Assembly (NCBI GenBank): GCA_016722505.1
Contig: JADKJH010000003.1
Coordinates: forward strand, 62,001-126,000
DNA length: 64,000 nt
Direction of reading: 5' to 3'
Origin: Holophagaceae bacterium
Lineage (GTDB): Bacteria; Acidobacteriota; Holophagae; Holophagales; Holophagaceae
In this document: positions 28,205-37,567 of the stretch, piece by piece
How positions within the stretch are numbered: position 1 is the stretch's first letter
How the letters are laid out: the number at the start of each line of letters is the position of its first letter
The notes under the pieces: model-generated
What the model saw: only the letters and a program-made list of their open reading frames with translations
Database searches by the model: none
Told to the model about the DNA's origin: nothing
Program-made: the position numbers and the translations under genes

Positions 28205-29686
28205 TCACCAGATGCTCTTCTTCCTGCTTCCGCCGCCGCCAAAAAGCGAGCCCATCACGCCGCGGATCAGTGAGCGGCCGATCTGGCTGCCGGCGGCGCG
28301 GACAACGCTTTTGCCGAAGGATTCGGCGAAACCCATCCGGTTGCTTCCGGCGGATTCTGCCTTGGCCTCGGCGGCCTGCTGCTGCTCCTGCTGCGAGGCC
28401 TGGATCTGCTGCTCGGCGCGGACCTTCAGCATTTCAAAGGCGCTTTCGCGGTCCACTTCTTTTTCGTAATGGCCTGCCACCAGACTCTGGGCGATGACGG
28501 CCTTTCGTTCGCCATCGGAGAGTGGCGGCAATTGGCTTTGGGGCGGATAGATCAGCGCGCGCTGCACGATGCCCGGCGTGCCTTTTTCATCGAGGAAACT
28601 CACCAGGGCCTCGCCCACGCCCAGCTGAGTGATGGCGGTTTCCACGTCCAGGTCAGGATTGGTGCGGAAGGTGGTGGCGGCGGCCTTCACGGCTTTCTGA
28701 TCGCGCGGCGTGAAGGCCCGCAGGGCATGTTGCACGCGATGGCCCAGCTGCCCCAGCACCTTGTCGGGGATGTCGAGGGGATTCTGGCTGCAGAAGTAGA
28801 CACCCACGCCCTTGGAACGGATCAGGCGCACCACCTGTTCGATCTTGGTGAGCAGCGCGTCCGGCGCATCCTCGAACAGCAAATGCGCCTCGTCGAAAAA
28901 GAAGACGAGCTTCGGCTTTTTCGGGATCGCCCACTTCCGGCATCCGTTCGAAGAGCTCCGACAGCATCCACAACAAAAAAGTGGCGTAGAGCTTCGGCGA
29001 TGTGATGAGCTTGTCCGCCGCCAGGATGTTCACCATGCCCCGGCCGTCGGGACCGGTCTGCATCAGGTCGTCGAGGTCCAGCGCCGGTTCGCCGAAGAAG
29101 CGCGCCCCGCCTTGGTTCTCAAGTTCCAGCAGGCCGCGCTGGATGGCGCCGATGCTGGCGGCGCTGACATTGCCGTACTGTGTCCTGAAGTCTGCGGCGT
29201 GGTCGCCGACGTGCTGCAACATCGAACGGAGGTCCTTGAGGTCCAAGAGCAGCAGGCCATTGTCGTCGGCGATCTTGAAGGCCATGGAGAGCACGCCCTC
29301 CTGGGTGTTGTTGAGGTTCAACATCCGGGCAAGGAGCAGTGGTCCCATGTCGCTGATGGTGGTGCGCACTGGATGTCCGGCCTGGCCGAAGAGATCCCAG
29401 AAAGTGACGGGACAGCCCTGGAAGGTGAAGTCCGGGGAACCCAGAGCCAGGATGCGTTCCGAGATCTTCGGATTTTCGGACCCGGCCTTGGCCATGCCCG
29501 AAATATCGCCCTTTACGTCTGCCATGAAGACCGGCACACCGATGGCGCTGAAACGCTCGGCCATCACGCGCAGGCTCACGGTCTTGCCGGTGCCCGTGGC
29601 CCCAGCGATAAGTCCGTGACGGTTGGCCATGCGGGGAGGATCTCCAGATCCTCAGGTCCTTTGGCGATGATGAGCGGCTGGGTCAT
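28205..29686 (-). pseudogene. HerA-like ATPase (YjgR/DUF853), two frameshifts
   Basis: The natural start is the ATG at 29686 (MTQPLIIAKGPEDLEILP). One base is missing in the G-run at 29634-29637, where the frame must change to reach MANRHGLIAGATGTGKT, which holds the Walker A motif. A second shift lies in the T-run at 28917-28921: one extra base turns the expected KPKLVFFFDEAHLLFED (Walker B) into nonsense. Repairing both gives a full-length protein of about 493 residues ending in the GGGGSRKKSIW tail usual for the family. Because both lesions are in homopolymers and the rest is perfect, assembly error is as likely as decay. The cellular role of this ATPase family is not settled. Confidence 0.8.
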
Positions 29687-29774
29687 GGCAACTCCGGGTG
29701 AGGGTCAATGCTGCAAAGGTTCGGCATCAGTATCAGTGGTCTGGCCGCGGAAGGACCGAAACCAGAGCTTCCGT

Positions 29775-30985
29775 TCATTCCCACTCCCCGAACAAGCCCA
29801 GCTGCACTCCCGCGCTGGGATCCGATGGGAAGGGGAAGTCACCCACGGGAGCCCACGGGTGCTCGGGATCAAAGGGCCCCGGGAGTGATAGCTCCGGTGG
29901 GAGCCAGCGCAGGGCTGGCACGGCTCCAAGGCGCGCCAGCAGGGCTTCGGCGGTTCCTTCGCTCGGCACGGCCGGGACCCGCAGCAACGCGATGGGCGGG
30001 TGCTGGAGCCCGTCTTTCAATGGAAGGGGGAAGGCGGCACGCGATTCCAGGGGCGATGGAATCCTGGCGTCAGTGCCAAGTCCCGGGGTGAAACTCGGGG
30101 GCGCAGGGGGCAGCGCCAGGCTGTTGCGCCAGGGGAGTCCTTCCCGCATGGCCTGTAGCCCCAGCAGTTGGGCCATCTCAGAATCCTGGCAAGGTCCCAC
30201 CTGGATCGAGGATTTCAATCGTGTTTCGAGGATATCCACCAAGTCCTTCAACCCTTCAGCTGCGGCTTCCCAATTACCGCTGGCACCCTGGAACTCAGTG
30301 CCGCCGAGGATTCCCACTCGCCAGCCACAGCGCTTCCGCTGGAAAGGGAGGGCCGCTGGCCAGCCTCCTTCTGTCATGCGCAGGCTGAAGGACCGCTCCA
30401 AGTCAGTCTGGAGAGACTCCAGGTTCGCAGCGACCCCATCCGCATCCAGCGATGAAAGCGCTCCCAGCGGCAATACCACTTCACCCCACAGGAACCCGGT
30501 ACGACTTCATCTGACGCACCCAACAGGGCCGTTTCCCCATGTGGAACATGGCCGAAATCAGGCAGGGACCAGGCTTTCCCGGTCTCCGGTACCCAACCGA
30601 GGGCCCCATGGCGCCAGAGGTCGCCTGCCACCCCGGTGGGCATGGCGGGACCATGGATCCAGCCACGGAAAACCCCTTGGCTGAAATGCCCCGCCGCCGC
30701 TTCGGGTAGATGGAGGGAAAGGCCAGGCAGGGTGCTCAGAGCCTCGAAGAATCCCGTACGGGAATCGCCTCCCAATGCCCGCAGCCAGGACGGTTCCGCG
30801 TCCCAGACCAGGGCAAATCCGCCGGGCAGCAAGGAGGTCATTTCATTGAGGGCCCTGAGCGCCATCCACGGAGCCAGAGGTGGCGTGGGCGCCACACCCT
30901 CCAGAACCCGTGTGCCGGTCCAACCCGCAAAAGGCGTGTCTGTGGCGCAGCGGATGAAATAGCCTTTGCCCTCCGTCAATCGCAC
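29775..30985 (-). pseudogene. Unknown protein, one frameshift
   Basis: Two consecutive frames join into about 400 residues if one base is repaired near 30480-30500, next to CCCC at 30484-30487, between GSCGVK and VVLPLGALSSLDADG. I chose the GTG at 30985, which has GGAGG 5 bases upstream and overlaps the thiD stop by 10 bases. No family is recognised. The C-terminus ends QLGLFGEWE, close to the bacterial sliding-clamp binding consensus QL[SD]LF, which hints at a DNA-replication or repair role but is weak evidence. It lies between thiD and the HerA-like gene on the same strand. Confidence 0.5.
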
Positions 30986-31827
30986 GGGGCCTCCGGTAGG
31001 GTGCAAAGCTCCTCCGGCGCGAAAACCGGGCGGCCTGCGCCCCCTGGAGTGAAGGCGCGAGGCCAGCGGTTCCGCAGGCGCAGCGCTGATTCTTCAGCGG
31101 CGGTCAGTTCCGGGCGGCCCAACAATCTCAGCCCCAACCACGTGGCGGCCAAGGTGCAGCCGGTGCCACGCCGTTGGCCAGGGAGGCGGGGAGAGGCTGG
31201 CAGAGCGGTGATGCCATTCTGGGTGATCCAAAGATCCTGGATTTCCTGGCCCGGGGCATGCCCGCCCTTAAGCCATACGGCGCAAGCGCCGCGTTCCAGC
31301 CAGGGCCGGGCGAGAAGCCCAGCCTCGGCGGTCTGGATCCGGTCTGGAGGAAGATCAGCTGCGGCAGCTGACTCGCCCCGATTGGGATTCACCACCCACC
31401 CGCCATCTTTGAGAAGGACATCGGCCATTCGGCGCAATTCTGCTCCGTCGTGCAGGCCAACACCCGCGGAGGGGGCCAGGACGGGATCCCAGATGCGGAT
31501 GGGGGGATTGAGGGCCGTCAAGGTGGCTGCAAGGCGCAGGAATGTGGATTCATCCAAGGCGGTCATGCCCAGCTTCACCCCCCATCGTCCGGTGAGATGC
31601 GGCCCCAGGATTTCAATCCGCTTTACAGGATCCATGGAGGGGGCTTCTATGCGCTGGCAAGCTAGGCCGTTCTGTAAGGTTTCAGCCGTGCATACGGCCA
31701 TGGGATGAACGCCAAGGGCTTGAAGCGTCATCACATCCCGCAGTAGGCCCGCTCCGGCGGATGGGTCCATGCCGCCCAGGCAAAGGGCAACCAATTGTGT
31801 GGGGTTTGATGGAGAAGGGGTGGGCAT
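30976..31827 (-). CDS. thiD: Hydroxymethylpyrimidine/phosphomethylpyrimidine kinase
   Basis: 283 residues from the ATG at 31827, with AAGGG 6 bases upstream; an in-frame ATG at 31848 has no ribosome-binding site. Ribokinase-fold motifs: GGMDPSAGAGLLRDV near the start, WDPVLAPSAG, and the anion hole RRGTGCTLA near the C-terminus. The enzyme phosphorylates HMP and HMP-P for thiamine synthesis; thiL lies 5 kb away on the same strand. The tail is somewhat longer than usual. No TPP riboswitch is visible upstream. Confidence 0.82.
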   Translation of the reverse strand: MPTPSPSNPTQLVALCLGGMDPSAGAGLLRDVMTLQALGVHPMAVCTAETLQNGLACQRIEAPSMDPVKRIEILGPHLTGRWGVKLGMTALDESTFLRLAATLTALNPPIRIWDPVLAPSAGVGLHDGAELRRMADVLLKDGGWVVNPNRGESAAAADLPPDRIQTAEAGLLARPWLERGACAVWLKGGHAPGQEIQDLWITQNGITALPASPRLPGQRRGTGCTLAATWLGLRLLGRPELTAAEESALRLRNRWPRAFTPGGAGRPVFAPEELCTLPEAPCD

Positions 31828-32104
31828 ACGAGCCCTTAAGAATGACATTGCTGAAGCTGGGAGCGACAGGAATCATGCATCTGCGGGGCTTTCAGGGGGT
31901 GCCCCGGAGTCCAAAGCCTGTTGGGGAGCCACCTTCGATGGAAAAATTCCCCCAAGCGCAGTGAGTGTGTCTTTTCCAGGCCAAGCCATACCCTCGATCC
32001 AATCATAGCGGTATTTAGGGGAACACCCATGGAACGAAGCATAGGCAGGGCGCTTTTTTGCTTTTTATGATGTGGAACAAAAATTAATGAATGTAAAACA
32101 GCAA
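31828..32104. other. Intergenic region, nothing recognised
   Basis: Between thiD and the HU terminator I see no gene, riboswitch or clear promoter. It contains GC-rich imperfect hairpins (around 31890-31910), then an AT-rich stretch from about 32050. It must hold the thiD promoter, which I cannot place. Confidence 0.4.
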
Positions 32105-32139
32105 TTAATAAAAAATTCAGCCCACGTAAGTGGGCTGAA
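32105..32139 (-). terminator. Rho-independent terminator of the HU gene
   Basis: A perfect 10-base stem, TTCAGCCCAC at 32116-32125 and GTGGGCTGAA at 32130-32139, with a 4-base loop. On the minus strand it is followed by a T-run (A-run at 32110-32115 on the plus strand). It lies 42 bases after the HU stop. Confidence 0.85.
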
Positions 32140-32180
32140 CAACATCACCAAGTTTCAGGAGATAACTGCGATTGAGGGTA

Positions 32181-32475
32181 TTATTTCTTCTTTTTACCGC
32201 CCTTGCCGTTCACGTCGTCAGCAAGCTTTTTGCCCGGCTTGAACTTCGCGACCTTCTTCGCGGCGATCTTGATGGGCTTGTTGTCCCGTGGATTGCGGCC
32301 CGTGCGAGGTCCGCGGCTCACCGTCGAGAAGGTTCCAAAGCCCACGAGGTGACTTTGTCGCCTGTGCGCAGGGCGCCGGACACGCTGGAATCATCTGGTC
32401 CAAGGCTGCAGCAGCCTGGGCCTTAGTGGTTCGGCCTTGTCCGAAATGGCGGGTGACCAGTTCGGCTTTGTTCAT
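32181..32475 (-). pseudogene. hup: HU-family DNA-binding protein, four single-base indels
   Basis: The start MNKAELVTR and the end GKGGKKKK are plain HU, and RGPRTGRNPRDNKPIKIA is the DNA-binding beta-arm with its conserved RNP. Reading through needs four one-base repairs on the coding strand: one extra C after codon 9 (then ISDKAG), one G missing after GCC, one base missing in ATGATTCC, and one C missing in ACCTCG. The repaired length is 297 bases, 98 residues, exactly right for HU with no substitutions in conserved positions. A decaying pseudogene would also show substitutions, so uncorrected sequencing errors are the likelier cause. Promoter, ribosome-binding site (GAGGT) and terminator are intact. 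HU compacts and bends DNA. Confidence 0.85.
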
Positions 32476-32620
32476 GTATTACCTCGAAAATGGGGACATC
32501 GGTCCCCGGGTAAAGGAAATCAGAATCACCCCACCATGAGATGTCCCGGTTCCACTAGCTTTTCAATTGGGAAGGAGCTCGGAACCCGTGTGGTTCCTAG
32601 GTATTTGCTAAACTGCAACG

Positions 32621-32649
32621 AAGGTACGGCCTGGATGCAGTGGCGTCAA
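32621..32649 (-). promoter_or_regulatory. Sigma-70-type promoter for the HU gene
   Basis: On the minus strand TTGACG (32649-32644) and TACCTT (32626-32621) are separated by exactly 17 bases. This places the transcript start about 140 bases before the HU ATG. The leader contains the hairpin GGGGACCGATGTCCCC (32494-32509 on the plus strand) just before the ribosome-binding site. The rest of the 32476-32868 gap shows nothing else recognisable. Confidence 0.6.
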
Positions 32650-32868
32650 GGGTTTTCAATTATTTTTTTTCGGGATCAACCATGAATAGTAGGTTTAGCG
32701 AACCACAAGCTGTCTGAAGAGGCATTATTCCTGAATCCTAACTCTTAGAAAATAAGCAGATGCACCAATGGTGCGCCTTGCGGAAGCAGCATTGTTCCAC
32801 GGCCAAGCAGACACAACGTTCCACGGAATCATGCGCTCTGAAAGGGCCTCCAAGCCTACAATGAGGGC

Positions 32869-33684
32869 ATGTCCTTTCCCTTCTTCCTGCGCCTGGCCTA
32901 CGTCGGCACGAGCTTTTATGGATGGCAAATCCAGACCACCTTGCGGAGCGTCCAAGGGGAGTTGTGGAAGGCGCTCCGGGCCCTGGATCCAGATGCGGCC
33001 ATGCCCCAGGGCACCGGCCGCACGGACGCTGGCGTCCATGCGCGGGCCCAGGGCGTGTTGGTGGCCACCGCACGCGATTGGGACCCCTATCGCTTGATGG
33101 CGGCCCTTAACGCCCACCTGCCGGGCGATGTCAGGGTGATGACAGCGGAGGCTGCCCCTGTAGGCTTCTTCCCCCGCCACCACGCTGTGGCCAAGCGATA
33201 TATCTACAAGCTTCAGGAAGGGCCCGCCGCCGATCCTTTCCTTTTCGACCGGGCCTGGCATCAGTACGGAAAAGAGCCCTTGGACCGGAAGGCCATGGCC
33301 CAAGCAGCTGCGCACTTGGTGGGCGAACATGATTTCTCCAGCTTCCGCGCGGCGGAGTGTTCGGCTAAAACGGCCTTGCGGATCATTTTCAAGGTCGAAC
33401 TTGTGGAACACAGAGCCGCATTGGATCTGGTTTTCGAAGGCAACCGCTTTCTCATGCATCAAGTGCGCATCATGTCCGGAACGCTGGTGGATGTGGGCCG
33501 GGGCAGGAAATCGCCGGATTCCATCGCCGCCATCCTCGCTGCCCGGGATCGCGGCAGGTCAGGCATTTCCGCGCCCGCCAAGGGGCTGTACATGGATCAA
33601 GTCTGGTACCAGCGCCGCTGGGGCATCGGAGAGGTGAGCCCATGGCCCGAATTGCTCGAGCCGCCGGTTCAAGGCACGCTCTAA
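32869..33684 (+). CDS. truA: tRNA pseudouridine synthase A
   Basis: 271 residues from an ATG preceded by TGAGGG. The catalytic aspartate D53 sits in GTGRTDAGVHA, and AYVGTSFYGWQ, FPRHHAVAKRYIY and NRFLMHQVRIMSGTLVDVGRGR are all family motifs. It converts uridines 38-40 of tRNA anticodon arms to pseudouridine. It is divergently oriented to the HU gene. Confidence 0.95.
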   Translation: MSFPFFLRLAYVGTSFYGWQIQTTLRSVQGELWKALRALDPDAAMPQGTGRTDAGVHARAQGVLVATARDWDPYRLMAALNAHLPGDVRVMTAEAAPVGFFPRHHAVAKRYIYKLQEGPAADPFLFDRAWHQYGKEPLDRKAMAQAAAHLVGEHDFSSFRAAECSAKTALRIIFKVELVEHRAALDLVFEGNRFLMHQVRIMSGTLVDVGRGRKSPDSIAAILAARDRGRSGISAPAKGLYMDQVWYQRRWGIGEVSPWPELLEPPVQGTL

Positions 33685-33782
33685 CGCTGACGGCGGAAGT
33701 TAACTGGCCCAACCGCTAACTTGGCTGTGAAAGCGGGTGATGAAATCTGAAGCGATCAAGAGAGGCTGAGTCTGGCCAACGG

Positions 33783-35030
33783 TTACTTTCCTTGCTTCTC
33801 TGGAATAAGCCTGAAAGATCCAGCGGGCTCGATGGCTGATAGAGTCCAGCCTGGAGCCAGTTCCAGGGTCCAGCCGGGTCCGGACAGCGGCCTGGCCTTG
33901 GGGTCAGCGGGAGCCACTACTCGGGCCTCTAAAGGGCTCCTTAACCTCAAGCTTCCACCGGTCACTTCCAGTCTGCCCCAATCTCCAATGTAAGTGGCTG
34001 TGGGATGGTAGGAGCCACCACCATCAATGGCTTCGGTGTTGCTGGGGTTGAACTGGGTTCGGAACGGCCCTGGGAGGCGCAGCGTAGGACCCTTGGTGAG
34101 GGGATCCAAGGCAGCGGCTAGACGCTGCTGTCGTATTACTTCTTCGGCTTCTTCCCTGACGCGGAGTTCCTTGCCCCCCAGTTTGCCCGCAGCGGCTTCC
34201 GCGTCAGCACGGGTCGCAGCGGGGAGTAGATAGGCTTCCTGAAGCAGCACGGAGAGGTCCGTGGCCCGGCGTACACGCCTGGTCCACCCAGGCACCCGGT
34301 CATCCAGCAATAGCCCATAGGCAGGGCCAGATGTATAAGCAAAACTTCTTGCAAAGGGACCCGCTGCTTTCCGCAGCTTTTCCAAGACAAGGTTCCGAGC
34401 ACCTGCGGCCCGGATTCCTGTGTATTCGGGCAGTCCCTCGGTCAGTTCCAGACATCGTTCCGCTTCAACCGCATCACCGAAAAGGGCCTGCCGCCGAGTC
34501 CGGCATGCCAGGGCAGCTGCCACCCAGGGCCGACGGGCTTTTTGTGGGGACACCAACGCCTTTGCCAGCGCGCGCCATTCCAATCGGAGCCAGTATCTTC
34601 CTTCCATTTTGTCCAGGTGCCCGGCGGGATCATTCGGCATACCCAAACCCAGACTGGGCTGGATTCTATGCCAGGCCTCATGAACGAATAAAACTTGGCG
34701 CTCAATGGCCTTCTCTGGAAGGGGCAGCACCACCATGCTCCAGCGCTTTCCAGCCCAATTCACAGCCGTGTTGGATATCGTTTCTTCCTTGGTGAGGGTG
34801 CCGGCGAAGAACCCCGCTTCTTTCCTGAGACGTCCATCTGCATCCGCTTCGGAAGCCCACACCTGCCGAGTGCCTGGGTCTACCAGCAGGAAAGGGCCCT
34901 TCAGGCTTTGCCCCCAGGTCCGTCCCCCTTCAGTGGCCCATGCATGTTCGGCTTCCCTAAAAGCTTGCAAAGGGGTGATGGGATTTGAAGGTTGAGCAGA
35001 CAGAGCAGCACACAGGAAGATCGTCAGCAC
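33783..35030 (-). CDS. Putative secreted HEXXH metallopeptidase
   Basis: 415 residues from a GTG with AAAGGA upstream. A short hydrophobic N-terminus ending in ALSAQP looks like a signal peptide. H117-E-A-W-H121 is a zinc-binding HEXXH motif in VLFVHEAWHRIQ, and E198 in LTEGLPEY is a likely third ligand, the arrangement of peptidase-MA-like gluzincins. The C-terminal part (from about 320) is beta-rich. No close family is recognised and no partner gene is adjacent. It is unrelated in architecture to the giant proteases at 1-15000. Confidence 0.65.
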   Translation of the reverse strand: MLTIFLCAALSAQPSNPITPLQAFREAEHAWATEGGRTWGQSLKGPFLLVDPGTRQVWASEADADGRLRKEAGFFAGTLTKEETISNTAVNWAGKRWSMVVLPLPEKAIERQVLFVHEAWHRIQPSLGLGMPNDPAGHLDKMEGRYWLRLEWRALAKALVSPQKARRPWVAAALACRTRRQALFGDAVEAERCLELTEGLPEYTGIRAAGARNLVLEKLRKAAGPFARSFAYTSGPAYGLLLDDRVPGWTRRVRRATDLSVLLQEAYLLPAATRADAEAAAGKLGGKELRVREEAEEVIRQQRLAAALDPLTKGPTLRLPGPFRTQFNPSNTEAIDGGGSYHPTATYIGDWGRLEVTGGSLRLRSPLEARVVAPADPKARPLSGPGWTLELAPGWTLSAIEPAGSFRLIPEKQGK

Positions 35031-35064
35031 CTGAATTCCTTTCCCTTAATGAATGATTGGTCGG

Positions 35065-35667
35065 CTAACTCTTTATCAGCCTCCGACCTTCCATGGCGCG
35101 GCTGAGGGTCAGGTCGTCGGCATATTCCAGATCGCTGCCCATGGGCAGTCCCATGCCGATGCGGGTGACCTTCAGCCCCAGGGATTCCAGGACCCGCGCG
35201 AGCCAGGCGGCGGTGGCTTCCCCGTCCATGGTGGGATTGAGAGCCAGGACGATCTCCTGGATTTCATGATCCTCCAGGCGCTTGAGCAACTCGCGGATCT
35301 TGAGCTGGTCGGGCCCCACGCCGTGGAGCGGTGAAATCAGGCCGCCCAGCACGAAATAGCGGCCCCGGAATTGGCCGAGGCGCTCGAAGCTGAGGACATT
35401 GGATGCCTCCGCCACGACCACGAGCACGGCGGGATCGCGCTTGGAATCCTGGCAGATGGAGCAGACCGGCTGATCCGTAAAAGCTCCGCAGCGCTCGCAA
35501 AACCCCACGCGATGCGCGGCCTGTGTCAGCAGACTGCCCAGGTGTTCCATGGCTTGCGGACCTTCTTTTAGAAGATGCAAAGCCATGCGCTGGGCGCTCT
35601 TTGCTCCCACACCGGGAAGTTTTTGCAATGCATCCACGACTGCCTGGAGCGGGGCGGGGAGATTCAT
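35065..35667 (-). CDS. recR: Recombination protein RecR
   Basis: 200 residues. An N-terminal helix-hairpin-helix (LQKLPGVGAKSAQRMA), a four-Cys zinc finger (C57, C60, C69, C72) and a Toprim domain (VVVAEASNVLSFE) give the standard RecR order. It loads RecA at gaps as part of RecFOR. Its ATG shares one base with the ebfC stop (TGATG), the common ebfC-recR arrangement. Confidence 0.96.
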   Translation of the reverse strand: MNLPAPLQAVVDALQKLPGVGAKSAQRMALHLLKEGPQAMEHLGSLLTQAAHRVGFCERCGAFTDQPVCSICQDSKRDPAVLVVVAEASNVLSFERLGQFRGRYFVLGGLISPLHGVGPDQLKIRELLKRLEDHEIQEIVLALNPTMDGEATAAWLARVLESLGLKVTRIGMGLPMGSDLEYADDLTLSRAMEGRRLIKS

Positions 35668-35969
35668 CAGATCTTCAGCCCCGGTATATTCAATCCGGCG
35701 CCCATGCCTCCGGTGACCTTGGCCATGGCTTCATCGGCTTTCTGGGAAGCATCCTTGAAGGCCGCCAGCAGCAGGTCTTCAAGCATGGATGGATCCTCGG
35801 GATCCATGGCGTCCTTGGCGATGGAAATCGCCTGGACTTCCTTGGCGCCGTTCAGGGTGACCTTCACCAATTGGCCCCCGGCGGTGCCTTCAGCCCGCAG
35901 GTTTTTCTGGGCTTCCACCAGTTTCCCCTGCATGGTCTGGGCCTGCTTCATCAGGAATCGCATGTCCAT
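35667..35969 (-). CDS. ebfC: YbaB/EbfC nucleoid-associated protein
   Basis: 100 residues, from the ATG at 35969 with GGAGG 5 bases upstream. The coiled N-terminus (LMKQAQTMQGKLVEAQKNL), the beta part with VKVTLNGAKEVQAISI and the PSMLEDLLLAAFKDA helix fit the family, which binds DNA as a dimer. The gene lies directly upstream of recR. Its first 80 bases overlap the end of the DUF2062 gene in another frame. Confidence 0.92.
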   Translation of the reverse strand: MDMRFLMKQAQTMQGKLVEAQKNLRAEGTAGGQLVKVTLNGAKEVQAISIAKDAMDPEDPSMLEDLLLAAFKDASQKADEAMAKVTGGMGAGLNIPGLKI

Positions 35970-36519
35970 GAGTGCCTCCGTGTGAGTGATGAAGATGAAT
36001 CCGCCGCATGCGGCGGGCCAGCAGCAGCATGGCCCAGTATCCGGCGGGGATGGCGAGGAGGCTTAGAAGCAAGCCCCCGTAAAGATACGATTTCAACACA
36101 GGGCGCAGCATTTCGTGCATGGCTTCGAAACCTTGCCAAGTGATGAAGCTGCGCCATCCGATCTCGTGCCAGTGAATGGTGGAGAGGTCCAGGTTCAGGC
36201 CCCGGCCCCGGATGAAATTGCCGAGATAGGCCGAACCTGTGGCGATGGGCACCATTGTCCAAGGGTTGTTGATGAAGGAGGCGAGGAACATCAAGGGCCG
36301 GTGGAGCCCCCGGAAGATGGTGCAGAACAGCAGCACCATGGCCATATGCAATCCAAGCAGCGGATTGAAGGCCACCGCCGCCCCGAGGGCAAAGCTCCAG
36401 GCGATGGCTTCGGGGCTCAAATCCGGATGCAGGATGTGCAGCTTCAGTTTTGCCAGAACGCCGCGTGGGGGAGCTTCCGCCACGGGTGGCGCAGCCATTG
36501 GGGCCGGGCCATCATTCAT
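35890..36519 (-). CDS. DUF2062 membrane protein
   Basis: 209 residues with the family pattern SPEAIAWSFALGAAVAFNPLLGLHMAM and FINNPWTMVPIA, and three to four membrane segments. Function unknown. Its ATG overlaps the thiL stop in an ATGA. The His/Gly-rich tail after about residue 175 runs 80 bases into ebfC; such a long overlap is unusual, so the tail may be the product of a small indel. Confidence 0.82.
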   Translation of the reverse strand: MNDGPAPMAAPPVAEAPPRGVLAKLKLHILHPDLSPEAIAWSFALGAAVAFNPLLGLHMAMVLLFCTIFRGLHRPLMFLASFINNPWTMVPIATGSAYLGNFIRGRGLNLDLSTIHWHEIGWRSFITWQGFEAMHEMLRPVLKSYLYGGLLLSLLAIPAGYWAMLLLARRMRRIHLHHSHGGTHGHAIPDEAGPDHAGETGGSPEKPAG

Positions 36520-37472
36520 GAAGGGCCGAACCGATTTGAAGCGGGCTCGAAGTGATCAAAGCTGTGGTCATCCAGAGGTATCCAGGAATCGCCATTATAG
36601 ACGAGAAGGGGCGATTCTCCTTGTTCCACGGCCTCTGCCACGGTTTGAAGAGGGATGCCCAGGCGTGATTCTAGATCATCTTTATGCAGGGATGATGCAA
36701 AGCAGCGGGCGTAGTCTTCGCCACCGAAAAGCTCATCGCTGCTCAGTCCTGGCCGCAACTTCATCGTCACGCGGCTGGCATTCGACAGCATTCTCAGATC
36801 CCTTGAAAGACCATCGGAAAGATCCATGCAGGCATGGATTCCGGGGATTTCCCCAAGCCGCGGGCCCAGTCCCAGCAGTGGTTTCGGATCGAGATGCCAG
36901 GCAATGTCGATGTTGGGGTCAGGGCCGGGGTTGGGACCGGATGGCTCCCAGCGGGCACCGTTCTGAAGCTTCCGCAATCCTTTCAGGCTCCGGCCCAAGG
37001 GTAGATCCACGTAGATGTGATCGCCTGGAAGCACGCCCTCGCGACGGAGCCAGCGCTTGGCGGATCCAAAGGCCGTGATGCCCAATCCGATGCCCTGAGT
37101 GCGTCCCACCGTGTCGCCCCCTATCACCGGGATGTTGACTGCGCGCGCCGCAGCCGCCAGCCCGCTCAAGAAAGCTTCAACCCACGCCATTTCAAGATCA
37201 GGAGGAAGGGCCAGGGTGAGGGTGTAACCAAGGAAGGTGGCGCCTGAGGCATCCAGATCCGACAGATTCACGTTCAATAGCTTCGAACCCAGGCGCTCAG
37301 GCGGGTGCCACTCCGTTCGGAAGTGGATTCCCTCCTCCATCAAATCAGTTGTGACCAGAAGCACTTCGCCTGGAGGAGCGGATGGGATCGCTCCGCAATC
37401 ATCAAGCAGTGTCCCACCTCCAGGCAACAAAGCCCGGATGCGGGTGAGGATGTCGAGTTCTCGGGAGGCCAC
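36516..37472 (-). CDS. thiL: Thiamine-monophosphate kinase
   Basis: 318 residues from the GTG at 37472, the first start that fits the family N-terminus (ELDILTRIRALLPGG). Motifs: the DDCGAI metal site, VTTDLMEEGIHFR, VNLSDLDASGA, the VIGGDTV segment, MDLSDGLSRDL and SSDELFGGEDYA. It phosphorylates thiamine phosphate to the active diphosphate. Translation of the downstream DUF2062 gene is coupled through ATGA. The ferredoxin gene is divergent. Confidence 0.9.
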   Translation of the reverse strand: MASRELDILTRIRALLPGGGTLLDDCGAIPSAPPGEVLLVTTDLMEEGIHFRTEWHPPERLGSKLLNVNLSDLDASGATFLGYTLTLALPPDLEMAWVEAFLSGLAAAARAVNIPVIGGDTVGRTQGIGLGITAFGSAKRWLRREGVLPGDHIYVDLPLGRSLKGLRKLQNGARWEPSGPNPGPDPNIDIAWHLDPKPLLGLGPRLGEIPGIHACMDLSDGLSRDLRMLSNASRVTMKLRPGLSSDELFGGEDYARCFASSLHKDDLESRLGIPLQTVAEAVEQGESPLLVYNGDSWIPLDDHSFDHFEPASNRFGPS

Positions 37473-37567
37473 CCCTTGAGTCTCCCACAAGGTCCGAGCT
37501 TGGAGATGCCCTGGTCCTTTGATAATCTTGGAAGGTTCGCTCAACGCGGAAACACAGGAGACAACCC

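Noticed and set aside
28812..29888. A 358-codon plus-strand frame over the HerA-like gene
   Set aside because: Antisense shadow; the minus strand carries Walker A and B motifs once the indels are repaired.
31828..32104. Possible TPP riboswitch upstream of thiD
   Set aside because: Neither the CTGAGA-containing element nor the conserved second half of a THI box is present.
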